Below are positions 1-28,639 of a stretch of 64,000 bases of DNA, one piece after another. The stretch is taken from positions 17,187,444 to 17,251,443 of the forward strand of contig NC_090703.1 of assembly GCF_040954835.1 (NCBI RefSeq), in the 5' to 3' direction. Made by a program: the position numbers and the translations under genes. The number at the start of each line of letters is the position of its first letter. Within the stretch, counting starts at the first letter, position 1. The notes under the pieces are model-generated. The model was not told the origin of the DNA and did no database searches. It saw only the letters and a program-made list of their open reading frames with translations. The stretch is from Lepisosteus oculatus (taxonomy: Eukaryota; Chordata; Actinopteri; Semionotiformes; Lepisosteidae).

Positions 1-3000
1 ATTCCATGTGACACACCTTTTAGAACTTGTACCTCTACATATAACACATCTACCTGCAGAAAGTTAGACTTGCTGCATTTCCAATCTATAGTGCTTTTTG
101 TTGCGAAATAAAATAAAAATTGACCAGAAACTGTTGTGACAAAGAAACTTTAAAGACATGGGGAAAATACTCATTTTTAAAAATCAAGTATAAAATGCCA
201 AAAAGCTTAGCAGTATTATTTATAATTGTTCACTCTGTTGGTTGTGTAAAACCATGTACATTGCTTCAGTTTCTCATTGTGTTTCAATTTTCTGAAAACA
301 GCTGTTCACAATGGAAATGGACACAAAAATTCTAAAAAGGGTTGTGTGATGCAGTAAGGTAGGTGAAATAGATGTGTGTTAAACTAACAGCCTCTCAAGG
401 GCATATGCTTGTGATTTACAGCTCTGCTAACTAACAAATCCACATTTCTTTAACCAGGTCCTTGCTGAATTTTGTTTTAACTGATTTTCCTTCTCATTTT
501 GGAGTTTTGGATATGCCTTCTTTCATCTCTTGTCCAGTAACATCGTGAATCCATCCTGGTCATTCTAAATTATTGGGATCACTAGGGAGAGGGCACAGTT
601 AATCTCTATAGCTTGAGGGGGAAAGTATGGGACCAAGAAACATTCAAAGACATTTAGCAACTCCAGCAATGTGCACTGAGCTGGGTAACAAGTCTAGAGT
701 ACATGGTAAGCATCCACTTGCAAGGAGGAAGTGAGGTTGTGTCTTAACCTAGGATTAGCTAAACAATATAAATCTCACTTTCTTGTTTAGTGCAAGAAGG
801 TTATTCTGGTTTTCTTTTCCATAAAATAAATACATTTAATTTAAGTGGAAGTACATTTCATTATTTCTTAGTTGTTATACAAGATCAGGCTCTGTAAATC
901 AATTTAGAATTAGTCTCATCATCTTGCATTGTAATTATACAATATGAAACTTTGCTTTAAGTCTGAGTGCAGATCACTTTTCATTATGCCATTGAAACGA
1001 ACAGTTGAACAGCTCTTTGGTAGTATTATGTCCATTGTAAATAAAAATTACACCTTTTCATAAAAACTAACACATTTCTTTCCTGTGGTTGAGGGAGAAC
1101 TCCAACTACAGTTCCTTATGTCGTTTTCCCCTGCAGTAACTCAATACATTCTTACAAAGGGGAATAAGAATGTTTTTGCAAGTATGAAGTCACTTAACTC
1201 CTACTAAACAGAAAAAAATGTAATTCTTATACTGTTTTGTTTTCTGCCAAAGTGAAAATTGGAACTTGTTCACGAAGACGTCTTTTCTATGCGGGAGGGA
1301 TGAGGCTGATACATTTTCCTTTGGAGGGCCTTTTTTGCACTATGTTTGCTATTTCCAGAGAGAGAGCACAGATTACAACAATACGGATGCACACAGAAGG
1401 GCAAGTGGATACTGGCTCCCTTTAGTGTCACCTGATCTTTCCCCACCAATGATGGCCTGGGCATCTCCAACTGTCGGAAATCTGGCAGAAACATGTGGTC
1501 TGTAAACCACCAGAGACTGGTCTCCCCCATTCTGAAACACAGAAGGGAACAGTTCCTGGATACCTTTCTAATTTCTCCCCACCAAGGGGTCTCCCTTACT
1601 GCCACTAATACCAAAACCCAGATTTGACCTGGTCTTTCCTGGACTATGGGGCTCAGCCTGTACTACAAGAGAACACCTTTATTGGTCATGTCCAATGACT
1701 ATAGTACTTTTGCTCCTGTCATCTGTCTTTTATTTCTTTCACAGATGTCATAAATGATCCAGTGGGATGGTCCCCCAATTAAATCAATTCAAAATGCAGT
1801 TGGCTGCTCATGGTCAGGGATTATAGATTTAAGTCTAGGTCTAGGATACATCTTTTGGGGACTGACTGAGCTTCTCCAGCCCCTGAGTGTTAATGAGAGT
1901 GGGAGGTAGTGTGGTCAGCTTTGATAGTATGAACTTCCAACACACAACTGACCCATGTGGAGTACCACGTGTTGTTGCAGTGCTGTTGGCAAGAGCTGCA
2001 TCAGTTTTTGTTGTGCCTCTTTTCTGCTGGTCTTCACAGTTTGAAGAAGGCCTGACCTTGTATGGTTTTCTTCATCTTTTCCATACTGGTGCAAGTTTTA
2101 TAGCAGTGAACTGAGCTGATGGAAAAACCCAAGATTCCTTCTGTGGAGGGGAAGAAAATTAGGGTTGACATTGGAAGCAATTCCAATTATGTGTTTTAGA
2201 AATAAAATACTATAAGCTTTTCTCACCAAGTCCCTCTTTGTTTTTTAAAAAAGCTATCGTACATGTCCATGACCAGGTCCTTACAAATAGTTAAGCATCT
2301 TGTTTAGAATTTTATTATTAGTTTATTAGCAAAACAGAGCTTCATCCATTATTGCAAAATTGAATAAAGCCCTAGATTAAAAGTGGTTTCCAGTAAGTTA
2401 CATGAGATGCCTTTTTGATTTAAGTCCAGGTCTCAAAGATTGCTATTTATATCTAATTCATTGATTTATACCAATGGGTGGCTGGAGCAGTGGAAAACCA
2501 ATTTTCAGTTTAGCTCTGCTTGCCAGCAGGTATAGGAAGATCTGTCAGTTTCTCAAAGGAAGCTGTGCATTCTCCTGATGTAATTATGCCAACACATGAT
2601 AATGTTCTTTTTAAATTAAAGAAGAATTAAAAAAAAAACAGGATCAAGCTTCATTTCTGCTTTTGCATTAACAAATATGACATTTCTGTTCAGTTTTAAA
2701 AAAACATTATCTCAATGCGGAGAAATAAAAAAGAATTATCTAAAATTTTAGTCAGTTTTCAGTAAAACTGCTGCTGCAGAGACTATTAAGCACCATACAG
2801 CAAATACCTTAATCTTTAGCTTATAAAAGACAATTGCCCAGCATTTTCTGTGAATGAACAGACTAAAATCACTTTTATTATTCTGAACTTAATCAGTGGT
2901 TAATTCACAGAATGTTTGGTCTTTCCCCTTTGTCAGCTTAGCATCCATCTTCAACTAAATAAAATGCCAGAGGTGCTCCATAAACTGATGATCCATAAAC

Positions 3001-4388
3001 TGGTCATGTACTGCAGCTATGCCCTTCAGAAAAATATTTGTATCTGTTTCACTTACTGTTTTTGCACCAGAATCCATTATGTCTTATCATAAAATCACAT
3101 GGCATAATGTATAAATATGTGTACAAATATGTCACATAATGGACATTATTTAAAGGACTTCTTGCAAATTCATCCTGAGTTAATCTTCAATATTTTCACT
3201 CTTCGTATCCCTTCCAATCACTAATTTCACTGCACTTAATGATTTCATTTTCAATTAAAAGTGTTGATATCTTCAAGTAAAAATAAAACTAATTTGGTAG
3301 TTGCATTCTGATTAAACAATGAATCAAGACTGCTGCTAGGGTGAAGATGGGTAGAGAGAGAGGTGCTGACAAAGATACATGCATAGAGGAGTCAGTAAGT
3401 GAGTAGTACGATATGACAGTTTTGGCTCCCAAACTTCTTAATGACACCATTTTGAACCAGAATTTCACATCTATATTAAACAAAATGGAACAGTAAAATT
3501 CATTGAGGGGGGAAGACAATGGATAAAGGTTGTACACAAGAAGAAGAAGCTTTTAGGCTGATGTATTGAAGAAGATGGATGTAGAAATGTTCTGCTGGTA
3601 TATTGTGAATTGGTTGTTAGCAGTTCATGGTCAAGATGAGTGATACAGTGCACATACTTTTTTACTGTAGCTCTTTGGCCACAGTGATATTATATCCAAG
3701 ATGATCACTACATGCGATTTATGAAAACTATAAATCAATTACATGCTCAATTTCATAATGAAAGATATGATATATTTTGAATTTTTAAAATAATTCAACC
3801 CACAGACCTGAACTGGGTGAAGTGATCAGAAAATAGATGGATGGGAAACCAAAAGTAATTTAAGATGGACTAGTATACAGATTTCTTTCATCTTTCATGT
3901 TCTGTAATGGTAGATGTTATTCCATTTAACCCACTTAAGCCTTTTCATCAGTCTTATTTGTCAAACAGCTGCTGTGTTTTTTGTCACAAAAGCAATATGT
4001 CTGATTTCACGCAATGTCATCTTTTAAATGAGAACTTTATAAAACATAAGCAGTAGGTCTTCTATTTACATTTGCCTTAATTTGTGCCTAATGGTTACCT
4101 AAATGTTTGATCAAAATTATGTTTCAAAAGACGGACTTTTCCTTTATGGTAAACTCCCTTATATGTCCTGATAACAATTAGATTGAGTCTCAAGATAACT
4201 TTAGAATTTGAATCTTGTTTTAGGCATCCTGTTACTGTAAGTGTTAACCATATAATTGTTAAAAATACTGAAGCACAACAATTTAAAATAGGTTTACCTT
4301 TTATTAAAGAACATTTTCTTGAAATAAAAATCTCATTAAATTTCTCATTTAAATTTCTAATTCCAGTTTCTCCTTTGTGTTTTGCAGG
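1..4388. other. Non-coding AT-rich stretch, no gene recognised
   Basis: No reading frame here carries recognisable domains, and the short open frames have no convincing splice context. If the terminal exon just downstream belongs to a plus-strand gene, this would be its last intron or introns. No tRNA, rRNA or clear mobile element seen. Confidence 0.5.
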
Positions 4389-5115
4389 TTTGTCCAAAAA
4401 GAAGAAGACAAAAGTCAAACAGAAATCTTGAGATTTTAAGTGGAGATCTCCTCACAAGCCTTGAAAAGTATTATCACAGAACTCTGCAAACTCCTGTGGG
4501 AGTAGCAGTTCTTGTCAACTGTGTTTATGGAACAAATCAATTGTTTGAAATGCAGTTGAATTCAGCAGAACGAAGACTGGGATTTGTTTTACGCTCCAAG
4601 GCTCCAGTTAATTCCCCTGTTCACACTTTTGAGGGAAAAAATTATCCTTCTTTAAGAATTGAAGATCTTCAGAAGTCAAGCACATGAATAGCCCACAACG
4701 TGCAGCACTGGCAAAGATACAAGTTCATTATGGACAACATCAGAAAATCAATTGTGGCTGATCCGACCAATTGTACGACACGGTTACAGAAACCTGCAAG
4801 AATGAATTCCTAATTCTTCTTCCATGGAGAACTTTGTAAATACGTTTTGCATATTTGGGAGACAAAAAATTGAATATTTTCAAACATGTAATCCATACTT
4901 TTCCACGTTGTCAACAAATGTATAGCAAGTGTTTCCAAGTTGCTCCGTTTTCTCTGTCACAGAAGCATAACAACACAAAACTAAGTGGCCCATATCGGAC
5001 TTCACAGGTTTCGTTCACATTTGACAATACAGTGTTGCCACTGTTAGGCCATTAATGGTCTAAAGCCATGAGCATTATTTCAAATTGAATGTGAATAAAG
5101 ATTAATCAATGAAAA
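4389..5115 (+). CDS. Candidate 3'-terminal exon of an upstream plus-strand gene (possibly inf2)
   Basis: A pyrimidine-rich tract ending TTTTGCAG precedes 4389. The reading frame that starts at the first exon base stays open for about 100 codons to TGA at 4685-4687, beginning VCPKRRRQKSNRNLEILSGD and later LGFVLRSKAPVNSPVHTFEG. The other two frames end after 14 to 17 codons (for example LSKKKKTKVKQKS). An AATAAA lies near 5093 and is followed by an A-run at about 5110. Which frame is used depends on the missing upstream exon. In human the plus-strand neighbour just upstream of ADSS1 is INF2, so this could be its last exon, but I see no sequence match that proves it. A processed retrocopy with a residual poly(A) tail is an alternative. 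Confidence 0.35.
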
Positions 5116-5224
5116 AAAAATCATATGTCTCTACTGAGCTATAGAGAAAGTTTTAGTGAACATTTGAATGTAATTACAGCAAGGAAGATCTTTGTGATCA
5201 GCAGGCATATTTTTTATTTTCCCA

Positions 5225-5395
5225 TATATTTCTTGTGGGTTGCAAGGTGTCATGGCACATTGGGGCCTGTGTCGTGATTGCAGACTGGAGCACTGTCTGT
5301 TAGGAGTTCGCGTGTTCTGCCCCTGTTTGTGTGCATTTAGTCTGGGTACTTAAGTTTCTTCCTGCCTCCCAAAGACATGCTGGCTAGATTATGTC
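5225..5395 (+). repeat. Degraded tRNA-headed/L2-tailed interspersed repeat
   Basis: The stretch follows the order of a widespread fish repeat: a GGCACA...GTG head, then a 'gagttcgcgtgttctgcccctg' type segment, then 'cctcccaaagacatgctgg'. It is strongly diverged. The same family appears at 9590-9765 (opposite strand), 22024-22302 and 42915-43020. Confidence 0.5.
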
Positions 5396-5399
5396 TTTC

Positions 5400-7900
5400 A
5401 ACTGTTCTCTGTGCATGTTTTTCCTTCCAGGATGTAGTCTTGACTTGTGTTCCCAGGATAGACAGTGGGTTGCAGCAGACCTGAATAGGAACAAGCAGCT
5501 TCCATGAATAGATATATTCCTTGCATATACTTAGTAATGGTCACCAGTATTAACTTTTCAGTGCTAGATGGGTTATTTATTAGTTTTATTTTTATTGAAA
5601 CAAATAATGTACACATAAATATATTTGATATACTGTATGTGGTGAAAAAACGATGTAATCATTCAGAGGTTCTTCAGAGAAAGAACTTTTGTAAAATAAG
5701 AAATAATTTATGATTTCCATTTGTCGCATTCAAGAGACCAAGCTGACTGCATACAGAAACATTTTTTGTGGGTTGTAAAAACACATTATTGTAGTGCTGT
5801 ATAAACATCAAGAGATTACTTTTATCAAAAAAGGGAAACAAATAGGTGCAATCCTGGAGTAATCCTTGAGGGTTTTAAAGATGATCCATAGTATGAGTCT
5901 TGATGCATCTTAAAGGTTTCTGAAACACATTTTATAACAAAAATGAAAATAATAAGATCTACCTACAGTATGAATGAGGAAAGCTCACAAGGCAGTAGAT
6001 GTACAGGAAAATGAGGGTTAAGCTCCTTCATTAAATTTTCTGTATGTTCTTAAGGGCTGGAAGGTGATACCTACTGTACCAAAACATGAATATTAACTTG
6101 CACATCTTAACACTTGCCAAAAGTCATAGGCATTTACTGTAGGTAAGTCCCCCTTAGCTGTGTATCTTGGTCACAACTGTGGATTAAAAAGGGGTATGAA
6201 CATGTGTACTTGTACAGTAAATCCACTTTCCAAAAAAACTCCAATGATTTGTTATAATACAGAAGGGCAAGAGATGACTGTTTCCAAACTGAGAACAAAG
6301 CATGGTTTTAAAATTGTGTTTTAGTGACAACCTGGAAGTTGCGCAGGCTTGCTCCTTTAATTCAGCTGTTACTGAGGTAAAGAGAAAAGGCAGTGTGTGC
6401 CTTAGTTTTCTGTTGTACATGTACTGTATGTACAGCAGTACAGTATGTATGTTATACATATCCTTCCTGCTGGCTGTTCCTGCTTGGATTTCTAATTGTT
6501 GTGCTCAGTGAAAAGGCTTACCAAAGCCATACACAGTCATGTCATAAGAAAGAGTCAGATGTGATTAAGCACATACATCTTAATCAACAGGCTCAAATAC
6601 ACTGCACATTGCTAATTTCCTTCTCCTCTATACCAATAAGGTATAGCAGTAAGGTTTCATGCTACTTTTTCTTTACTAGAGTCTAGCACGGCAAATAATA
6701 CTTTAAGTAGAAACATGAATAAACATTTTTTTTAGAAATCAATCAGAAATAATGCATCATATATAAAGTACTCCTTTAAACCTTTTCTTCTGTACAGGTC
6801 AGATTGCTATGTAAAATTTACTTTTATTAATGTATTTTTGCAGTATGTTCTTTGAGCTGATTAGCGTACTGTGTCATTGCATTTTTACTTATTGAAGTTG
6901 TCAACATGATCTGAAACGAGTCATAATGCCTTAATGTTCTAAATAAATTTATGAAAGCTGTTTTAACTGATCTGTTCTTATGAACCGCGATATAAATGAT
7001 ATCAAACCTTCATGTAACTGTTCATTTTTTGTTTCAGAGAACTTTCATAATGTAATCAGATCACAGTAGTGGTTGTATTTCTGTGGATCGGGGAGTTTAA
7101 TTTACATATACTTCTGTCTCTACTGGAACTGTTTGGTGTGTTACTACCAGTATTTGATTGAGTACTGTGTTTTGTTAGCCTCTGGTATGGCGAAGCCTCA
7201 GCTTTATTCACTAGCGTACCTTAGCGTGTACAGGATATGTGTACTGAATGCGTAGATGATTGATGAATGGCTACTTAAACGTATTCATCACTAACAAAAC
7301 GTCTATATAAAACTTAGCTCTTAGTCGAGCTTTTTATTGGAGATATTTTATTAAAATTAAATGTTTTGGTGAAATGAACTGATAAATAGAAGCTGGCGAA
7401 TAAGAAGCCAACTTCAGCCTCGTTATTTGAGATGCATTTGGAATATGTTAGCAGTAATAAACATGCAAATTACTTCTAGTTAACTCAGTTTGCATAGACT
7501 TTATTCTACATCCTAGTGCTAAGCAGCTTCAATACCTATGATTTTTAAAAATGCATAGTACTGTAAAATATTTCCCTACAGTAAAATCGCTATTAACGAA
7601 TTAAATTACACACATTTTAATTGTAAAAAAAATATTTTCACAGTCCTTTCAAGCTTTGATTATTCTAGTATAATCGCCAATTTGCAATTATCCTAAAAGA
7701 GATTAAATATTCAAGATGAAAACATCCGAATTTTAAAAGGACATTTGCCTTACATATAAAAAAATACAAACATGCGGATTACCAAAGTCTAAGCATAATA
7801 CAATACAAAGCCAGAAGGATAACAAAATAAAGAATGCGCTATCATTCAAGAAGTTTCATTGTTGCCAGTAAACTCTCATCTTTTTGATAGAATTCCTCTG
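5400..7900. other. Intergenic sequence upstream of adss1
   Basis: AT-rich sequence with short TACAGTA-type motifs and no open frame with protein-like character. I see no RNA gene or complete mobile element. Confidence 0.5.
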
Positions 7901-7904
7901 CGCT

Positions 7905-8076
7905 CTACTGTACACTGTGTATAACCTCCTCCGCCGCTCTCAAGTCATGTGAAGTTGTTTATGTGCTGACATCATGGTGACCCGTATTTGGTTACTGTAG
8001 GCTCTGGAGTTCAGATTCAGGGAGATTTTTTTTTTTATTTTAGACGGGCTGCAGTTGCAACTGCGCTGGTGTAAAC
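7905..8076 (+). promoter_or_regulatory. adss1: Probable adss1 promoter and 5' leader
   Basis: Immediately upstream of the adss1 start the base composition shifts towards CpG ('ctccgccgctc'). Two recognisable sites are an E-box of the TCATGTGA type at 7945-7952 and a CRE-like TGACATCA at 7967-7974 (one mismatch to TGACGTCA). A T-rich run precedes the leader. The transcription start is not defined by sequence alone. Confidence 0.45.
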
Positions 8077-23763
<15,687 letters not shown>

Positions 23764-26700
23764 CTGAAGAACTGCCTCCCTTTGGTCAAAACAAATATGC
23801 TCATGGTGGCTTTGCTCCTGTTCACTTCTTTTCACACATGGTAGATGGCATTTTGTGGCATTTTAACTGAATGTTATGCAATACTAAGTGACAACAGAGT
23901 CTAATCTCAGAGTTCCCAGTAATTTTACAGGATTTAGAGACAGGGTACATTTTTAATTACTACTAATAAGATGTATTGAGATGCAGGCATTATGACAGTA
24001 TGTATGCTGTAGACATTGCTCAGTTGATTAATCAGTTGTCTTCAGTGCATCTCTCAAAAATGTGATTCCCCCAGGGAACAGGGTCACTTCTTTTCAGGTA
24101 TATAACTATGGGTTAAACTGATGATTCTTGCTGTCTTTTCTCATGTGTTTCTGTAGAATTTGCTGTGCCAAAAGAAATACTAGACTTACTGATAAGCAAA
24201 CTGGAAGACAGTATTAATCTCAACAAACTTTGTGTTGAGAGCAGGAAGCTGTCTTTTACAAAGAGAACTGTTGCACTGCTTTCCAAAATATATTAGGCAC
24301 TTGATTTTTAACTCTGGATTTAACAAAGCTTTTTGAATGGGGCCTACTCACTCCATCACTCCTGAAATATTTTCTTTAAAAAATTGTTAGCTGTAGTAAG
24401 TCATTATAACTGTAATGAAATACTGATTAATCGAGTATTTGTGAATAGTGAATAATTGAATAGAGGGAGGTTAAAATTATCAATAAGATCAGTAAAATTA
24501 ACATCAGAATCATGATATGCAAGCAAATTTATAAAAGGAACAATTTTACACCCCTTGTTTTGTCAGGGGATACTGAGTGTCATATAGGGGTGTGTTCTTT
24601 GTTTCTTCAGCATGATATGGTAACAAAGTGATTAACTTAAACTGCTCTCTTTTATCAAATCAAAGATCCAAATCGGGACTAAATTTATCTCCGAAACATA
24701 TGCTAAACAAGTGGGAACATATTATCCTGTGCAAACGAATGTAGCGCTAACAAAATGAGAGATTTGCTTTAGCTTGGTGGATATCACAAATAGAATATCA
24801 GTATTTACGCAAATATTTAAAACAGTCCCTTACTTAAGGTCTGAAGTCAGTCTATTGACTGCAGAAATTACTTGGACGTTCTGTAGTCCTACTCTATAAA
24901 GAAAGAAGCTCTCTTTGAGCTAATTGCTTCTTCTCTCGATTCTGTTTTTTCCTCTTCTGTCCTTTCACTTTCTGTGTGCATTTTCTTCCATCTTGGTCCA
25001 TCCATTTCCCATGAAGACTGACTTAACTGCAAGTGGTGTAGTCCAAATTAAAAATGAGTACATTTGTTTGGCCTCCTGGAACTTTGGCCAATGTGATTGC
25101 CTCAGTTGAAAAACAGGATTAGTGGAAAGTCTGTGCAAACACTCCCAAGACTGCCCATTGTTTTACCTTTCAGGAATGGATATGAAATTTAACAAATTGT
25201 GAAAGTAACATTATCATATAACATCTCACAAAAATTTGCTACCATAAAGTTAAATGTGCCCTGTCTCAAAGTCTCTGGTGACAATGGAGCTTCCTCAGAA
25301 AATCAAATATGTCTATTGTAAAATTACTGAAACAATTTACAAATGTCCTTATCGTGAGGCTTTTATCTTCTATTACAGTTTTATTTTTGTCTATTCCTAT
25401 ACATATATTTTAAAATGAATTTACTTTTGTTGACACCACATTTCAATTGTAATTTATTTATTTGCTTGGTCCAGTAAGTGGTGGTCCCTTAAATGACATT
25501 GACGTCAATTAAAATCAATGTTTCTGTATGAATAGAAGATTCAAAACGTTCTTTTTATTGTGATGTGAAAAAACAACATCAATAAGAATTTTACAGTATT
25601 ACGAATTGCTTAATTGCTATTTATGCTGTATGACTCATTACATAATACAAGGAGATAAGAATTTCCCCTTTGTGGTTCCCCTCTTCACAGGGAGAAAAGC
25701 CAAGTCTATCCTAAGAAAAAAGTCAGAATGTCAATACAAGTACATCATTTTCCATCTGAAAGTCTCACATGGAAAGTCTCATACTGGCTTTGCAAAATTT
25801 GAATTCCTTATCAAAGGATTTCTAAATATTTCAAATATATCTTTTTTGGGAGCTACAGTTGAGCACTGAATGGAAACCCATATACTTCTGCTGTGGTCTT
25901 TTTTGCAGTGTTTCATTGAGTGAAATTCCATAAATTCAGCTTCAGGTCTCATTAACTGCAGGCAAAGGCCAGAGCAAGAGTGACATCATGCTGACATCCC
26001 TCTGATGACACTAATTGCAGTTCTTGGGATATTATTCATAAACAAATTTACATGTCCTAGGGCAGCTGTTTTACCTTAAAGAAAAAAAAAGTCCTAGGTA
26101 TTATCTATGAGCCACTGTTTTTTAACAGATTGTGGACTTGAGAGATGTTAAAGCAGCATGGCCGTTAAAGCTAAAGTTATCACTTTAAAAGAAAAAAAGT
26201 GAAGATAAAGTCTCTGCAGAAACCATAGCAGAGTCAGCTAAATAAAACAAAACAGGGTCAACAGATCTTAAAAATTAAACCACCATAGGATTGTACAGGA
26301 TGGTAACATGTGGATGGTTGAACAGCTTTTTGAAATATTTTAAAAGTCTTCAGTAAGTTTACTTCCCTTTTTAGTGGTGCTGAATACTTTTATCGGGAAA
26401 ATCTGGACTCAAGAAATGAGTTAGTAGTAGCCCCATCTTTCCAACCTTTCGGTACATTTGCTTTGACTTGAATAAACTCTGGCCAGTACATAATGAAACC
26501 GTCATGGATTTTACTTGCTCAACACCTTTGCCCTTTTCCTGGTATATAGAAACAATGGAGAAATTGTTATTTTAAAACTGTAATAATTGACATTATTTTT
26601 TTTGTGATTTTTTGTGAGGTGCTGTTTATTATAATTCTATGGAAGGTTTCCAGTGCTAAGATACCTGTTTTTTTTCCACATTATTTGCTGGTTTGCTACA

Positions 26701-28281
26701 CCAGGGAGCTTTTGGCAATCAGTCTGAATTCTGTGATGTGTGCAGCTGAACCTCATTTTAATTCAGGTTTAAAATGAACTCCTACATTGTTGGGGAGACA
26801 GAGCTGATATAGTAAGCCAATAAGCCATTTTTTCCTAAACCCTATGAGTAAGAAAAGATGTATCTTTTTAGAACTATATAACATTCGTATCTTTTTCAAG
26901 CCCAACTTGCTGCTGTTACTATGTTGGATCTGTCTTCTAGCAGTTGGTGTTGAAAATGATTTAATTGCATTGCTGTATTAAAAAATGGAAATTTCCAATG
27001 CAAATAAAATCAAATACACATTGCATATTTTTTCCATGATGTATTAATTTAAACGGTAAGGGGATAAGGAGATAACATTTTTTCTTGACTGTTTAACAAT
27101 TCCATACAGTATATATAAACTCAAGCACAATTATACTTATTGTTTTATTTCATTTTTACTGTATTTCTGTAGCATCTCCGCATATGTGACACTGCTTACA
27201 TAAAATAAATATGACACTTTAATAAAATTAGATACCTCAATAAACACTGGTGAACTTAATAAACACTTCTCTGAAATATATGGTGCGATAGAGACAGAAG
27301 GTTAGAATATACGTGAAAACTTAGATGTATGCGATTTCATTTGTTTTGTTCTAGGGCAGGGGTTGGATACCCAGGCCTCGGAAAGCCAGTCTCCCAGTTT
27401 TTATTCTATCTGAGCTCTGAATGGCTTGCAGTAAATGAAAAGAAAATTTGCTCAGCAGAAGTTAGTGTGCTAGCCTTTTGTCACAGGATACAGGTACTTC
27501 TGTTACAGGGTAGCACAGTAAGATGTATTAATGACTTTATTAAATCAGGGAAAGAAAGGCATTTGGCATTTACTGAACAATCCAACATTTCATATTTATT
27601 TTGTACGAATCCTGTAAAAGAAACAGACATTTTCTTTCCTAGTGACAGCTCCTATTAGCTGGTGCAGATCAGCAATAAATAAGCATCTGGGCTATAGCCC
27701 AGGCAAAGACATCCCTGAACTGACACAGCAGAAGTCAGAGAGTCTCCTCTTTCCATGTACCCTGGAAGGGAGAGAAAAATGAAAAATGAGATCAAACTAT
27801 GCAGCTTTCTGGCTTGTGTTTCCCCCTGTGTGATAGTGTCGTGGTCAAGAGAGGCTGCTGACAGCAAGAAGTGGTGCCATCTTTGTTCATATTAAAGGGA
27901 AAGTATGATGCTTTCAGCCATGGGCAGTGATGAGTGTCTAAGGTGAACAGTAAGAACCTTACTTGGATGCAGTTTAAATCAGTGCACCCACTACTTGTGC
28001 TCATGGCAAGCCAATCCAAAGTTTTATACTTAACATATAATCTTTGATACCTAAAGACTTGGAAAGTTAGGCAATTTAAACAAATGCTTGAGTCACTTAA
28101 ATCATTCAGGTTGTGTCCGGATGTTGGAGGTTACATTCACACTACTCACTTAACAATCAGTACTAGAGTTTCATGACCCCACAAACAATCTGGTATATCT
28201 AGTACCTTTGTAAACCTATATTTTTTTTTTGTTTTGTGTCCTAAAACAAGAATCACTACCACTTCATGTCATAAAGCTTAC
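23764..28281. other. adss1 3' region and intergenic interval
   Basis: Begins with the adss1 3' untranslated region; a strong AATAAA is not obvious in the first few hundred bases, so its end is undefined (ATTAAA variants occur near 25046). The remainder is AT-rich without recognisable genes. Open frames on the minus strand near 27655-28019 have poor protein character. Confidence 0.45.
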
Positions 28282-28427
28282 ATCCTGGCTGATGTTGAAA
28301 GCACAGTCATATTCGCTTTTCCAGCGGTAGACCTCAGGCTGTCCATAGATATCTCTGGGTAATGGAGCACCTGCACCTCCCCTGAAGCTGGTTGTGGTTT
28401 TTTTCCCCACCACTTTCTGCTTCTTTG
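28282..28427 (-). CDS. Candidate internal coding exon of an unrecognised minus-strand gene
   Basis: Read on the minus strand, a pyrimidine-rich acceptor (ending TTTTCTTGCAG) precedes 28427, and the exon ends at 28282 before GTAAGC. The 146-nt exon is fully open in one frame (two leading bases complete a codon; it exits in phase 0). It contains GKKTTTSFRGGAGAPLPRDI followed by YGQPEVYRWKSEYDCAFN, which has balanced protein composition unlike the surrounding AT-rich noise. The same frame is also open upstream to a Met codon at 28479, so an unspliced start is possible. I do not recognise the family. The style (short, with P-x-D-I-Y-G and R-W-K-S-E-Y) recalls small ciliary microtubule proteins, but this is only an impression. 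Neighbouring exons were not found. Confidence 0.4.
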
Positions 28428-28639
28428 CTGCAAGAAAAGTAAGTATAATTTGGGGCCCAGGCTTTGAAAAGGACTTCAAAACAAGTGTGCAACACGTTCA
28501 GAGAAAAATAATGCATGTAACCAAAAACATCTCACCCAGCATGGTTAATGTACAGTACAGTAAATAAACTTATGTAAACTACTTAAATAAACAGTAAGTA
28601 TACTATACCATCACAATAATACAGTATACGGTATATAGT

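Noticed and set aside
1270-1614. 114-codon minus-strand open frame
   Set aside because: No domain, no splice context and composition like chance translation; a plus-strand frame overlaps it.
27655-28019. Overlapping minus-strand frames that might continue the exon at 28282-28427
   Set aside because: The acceptors present do not give the phase required, and the peptides look random.
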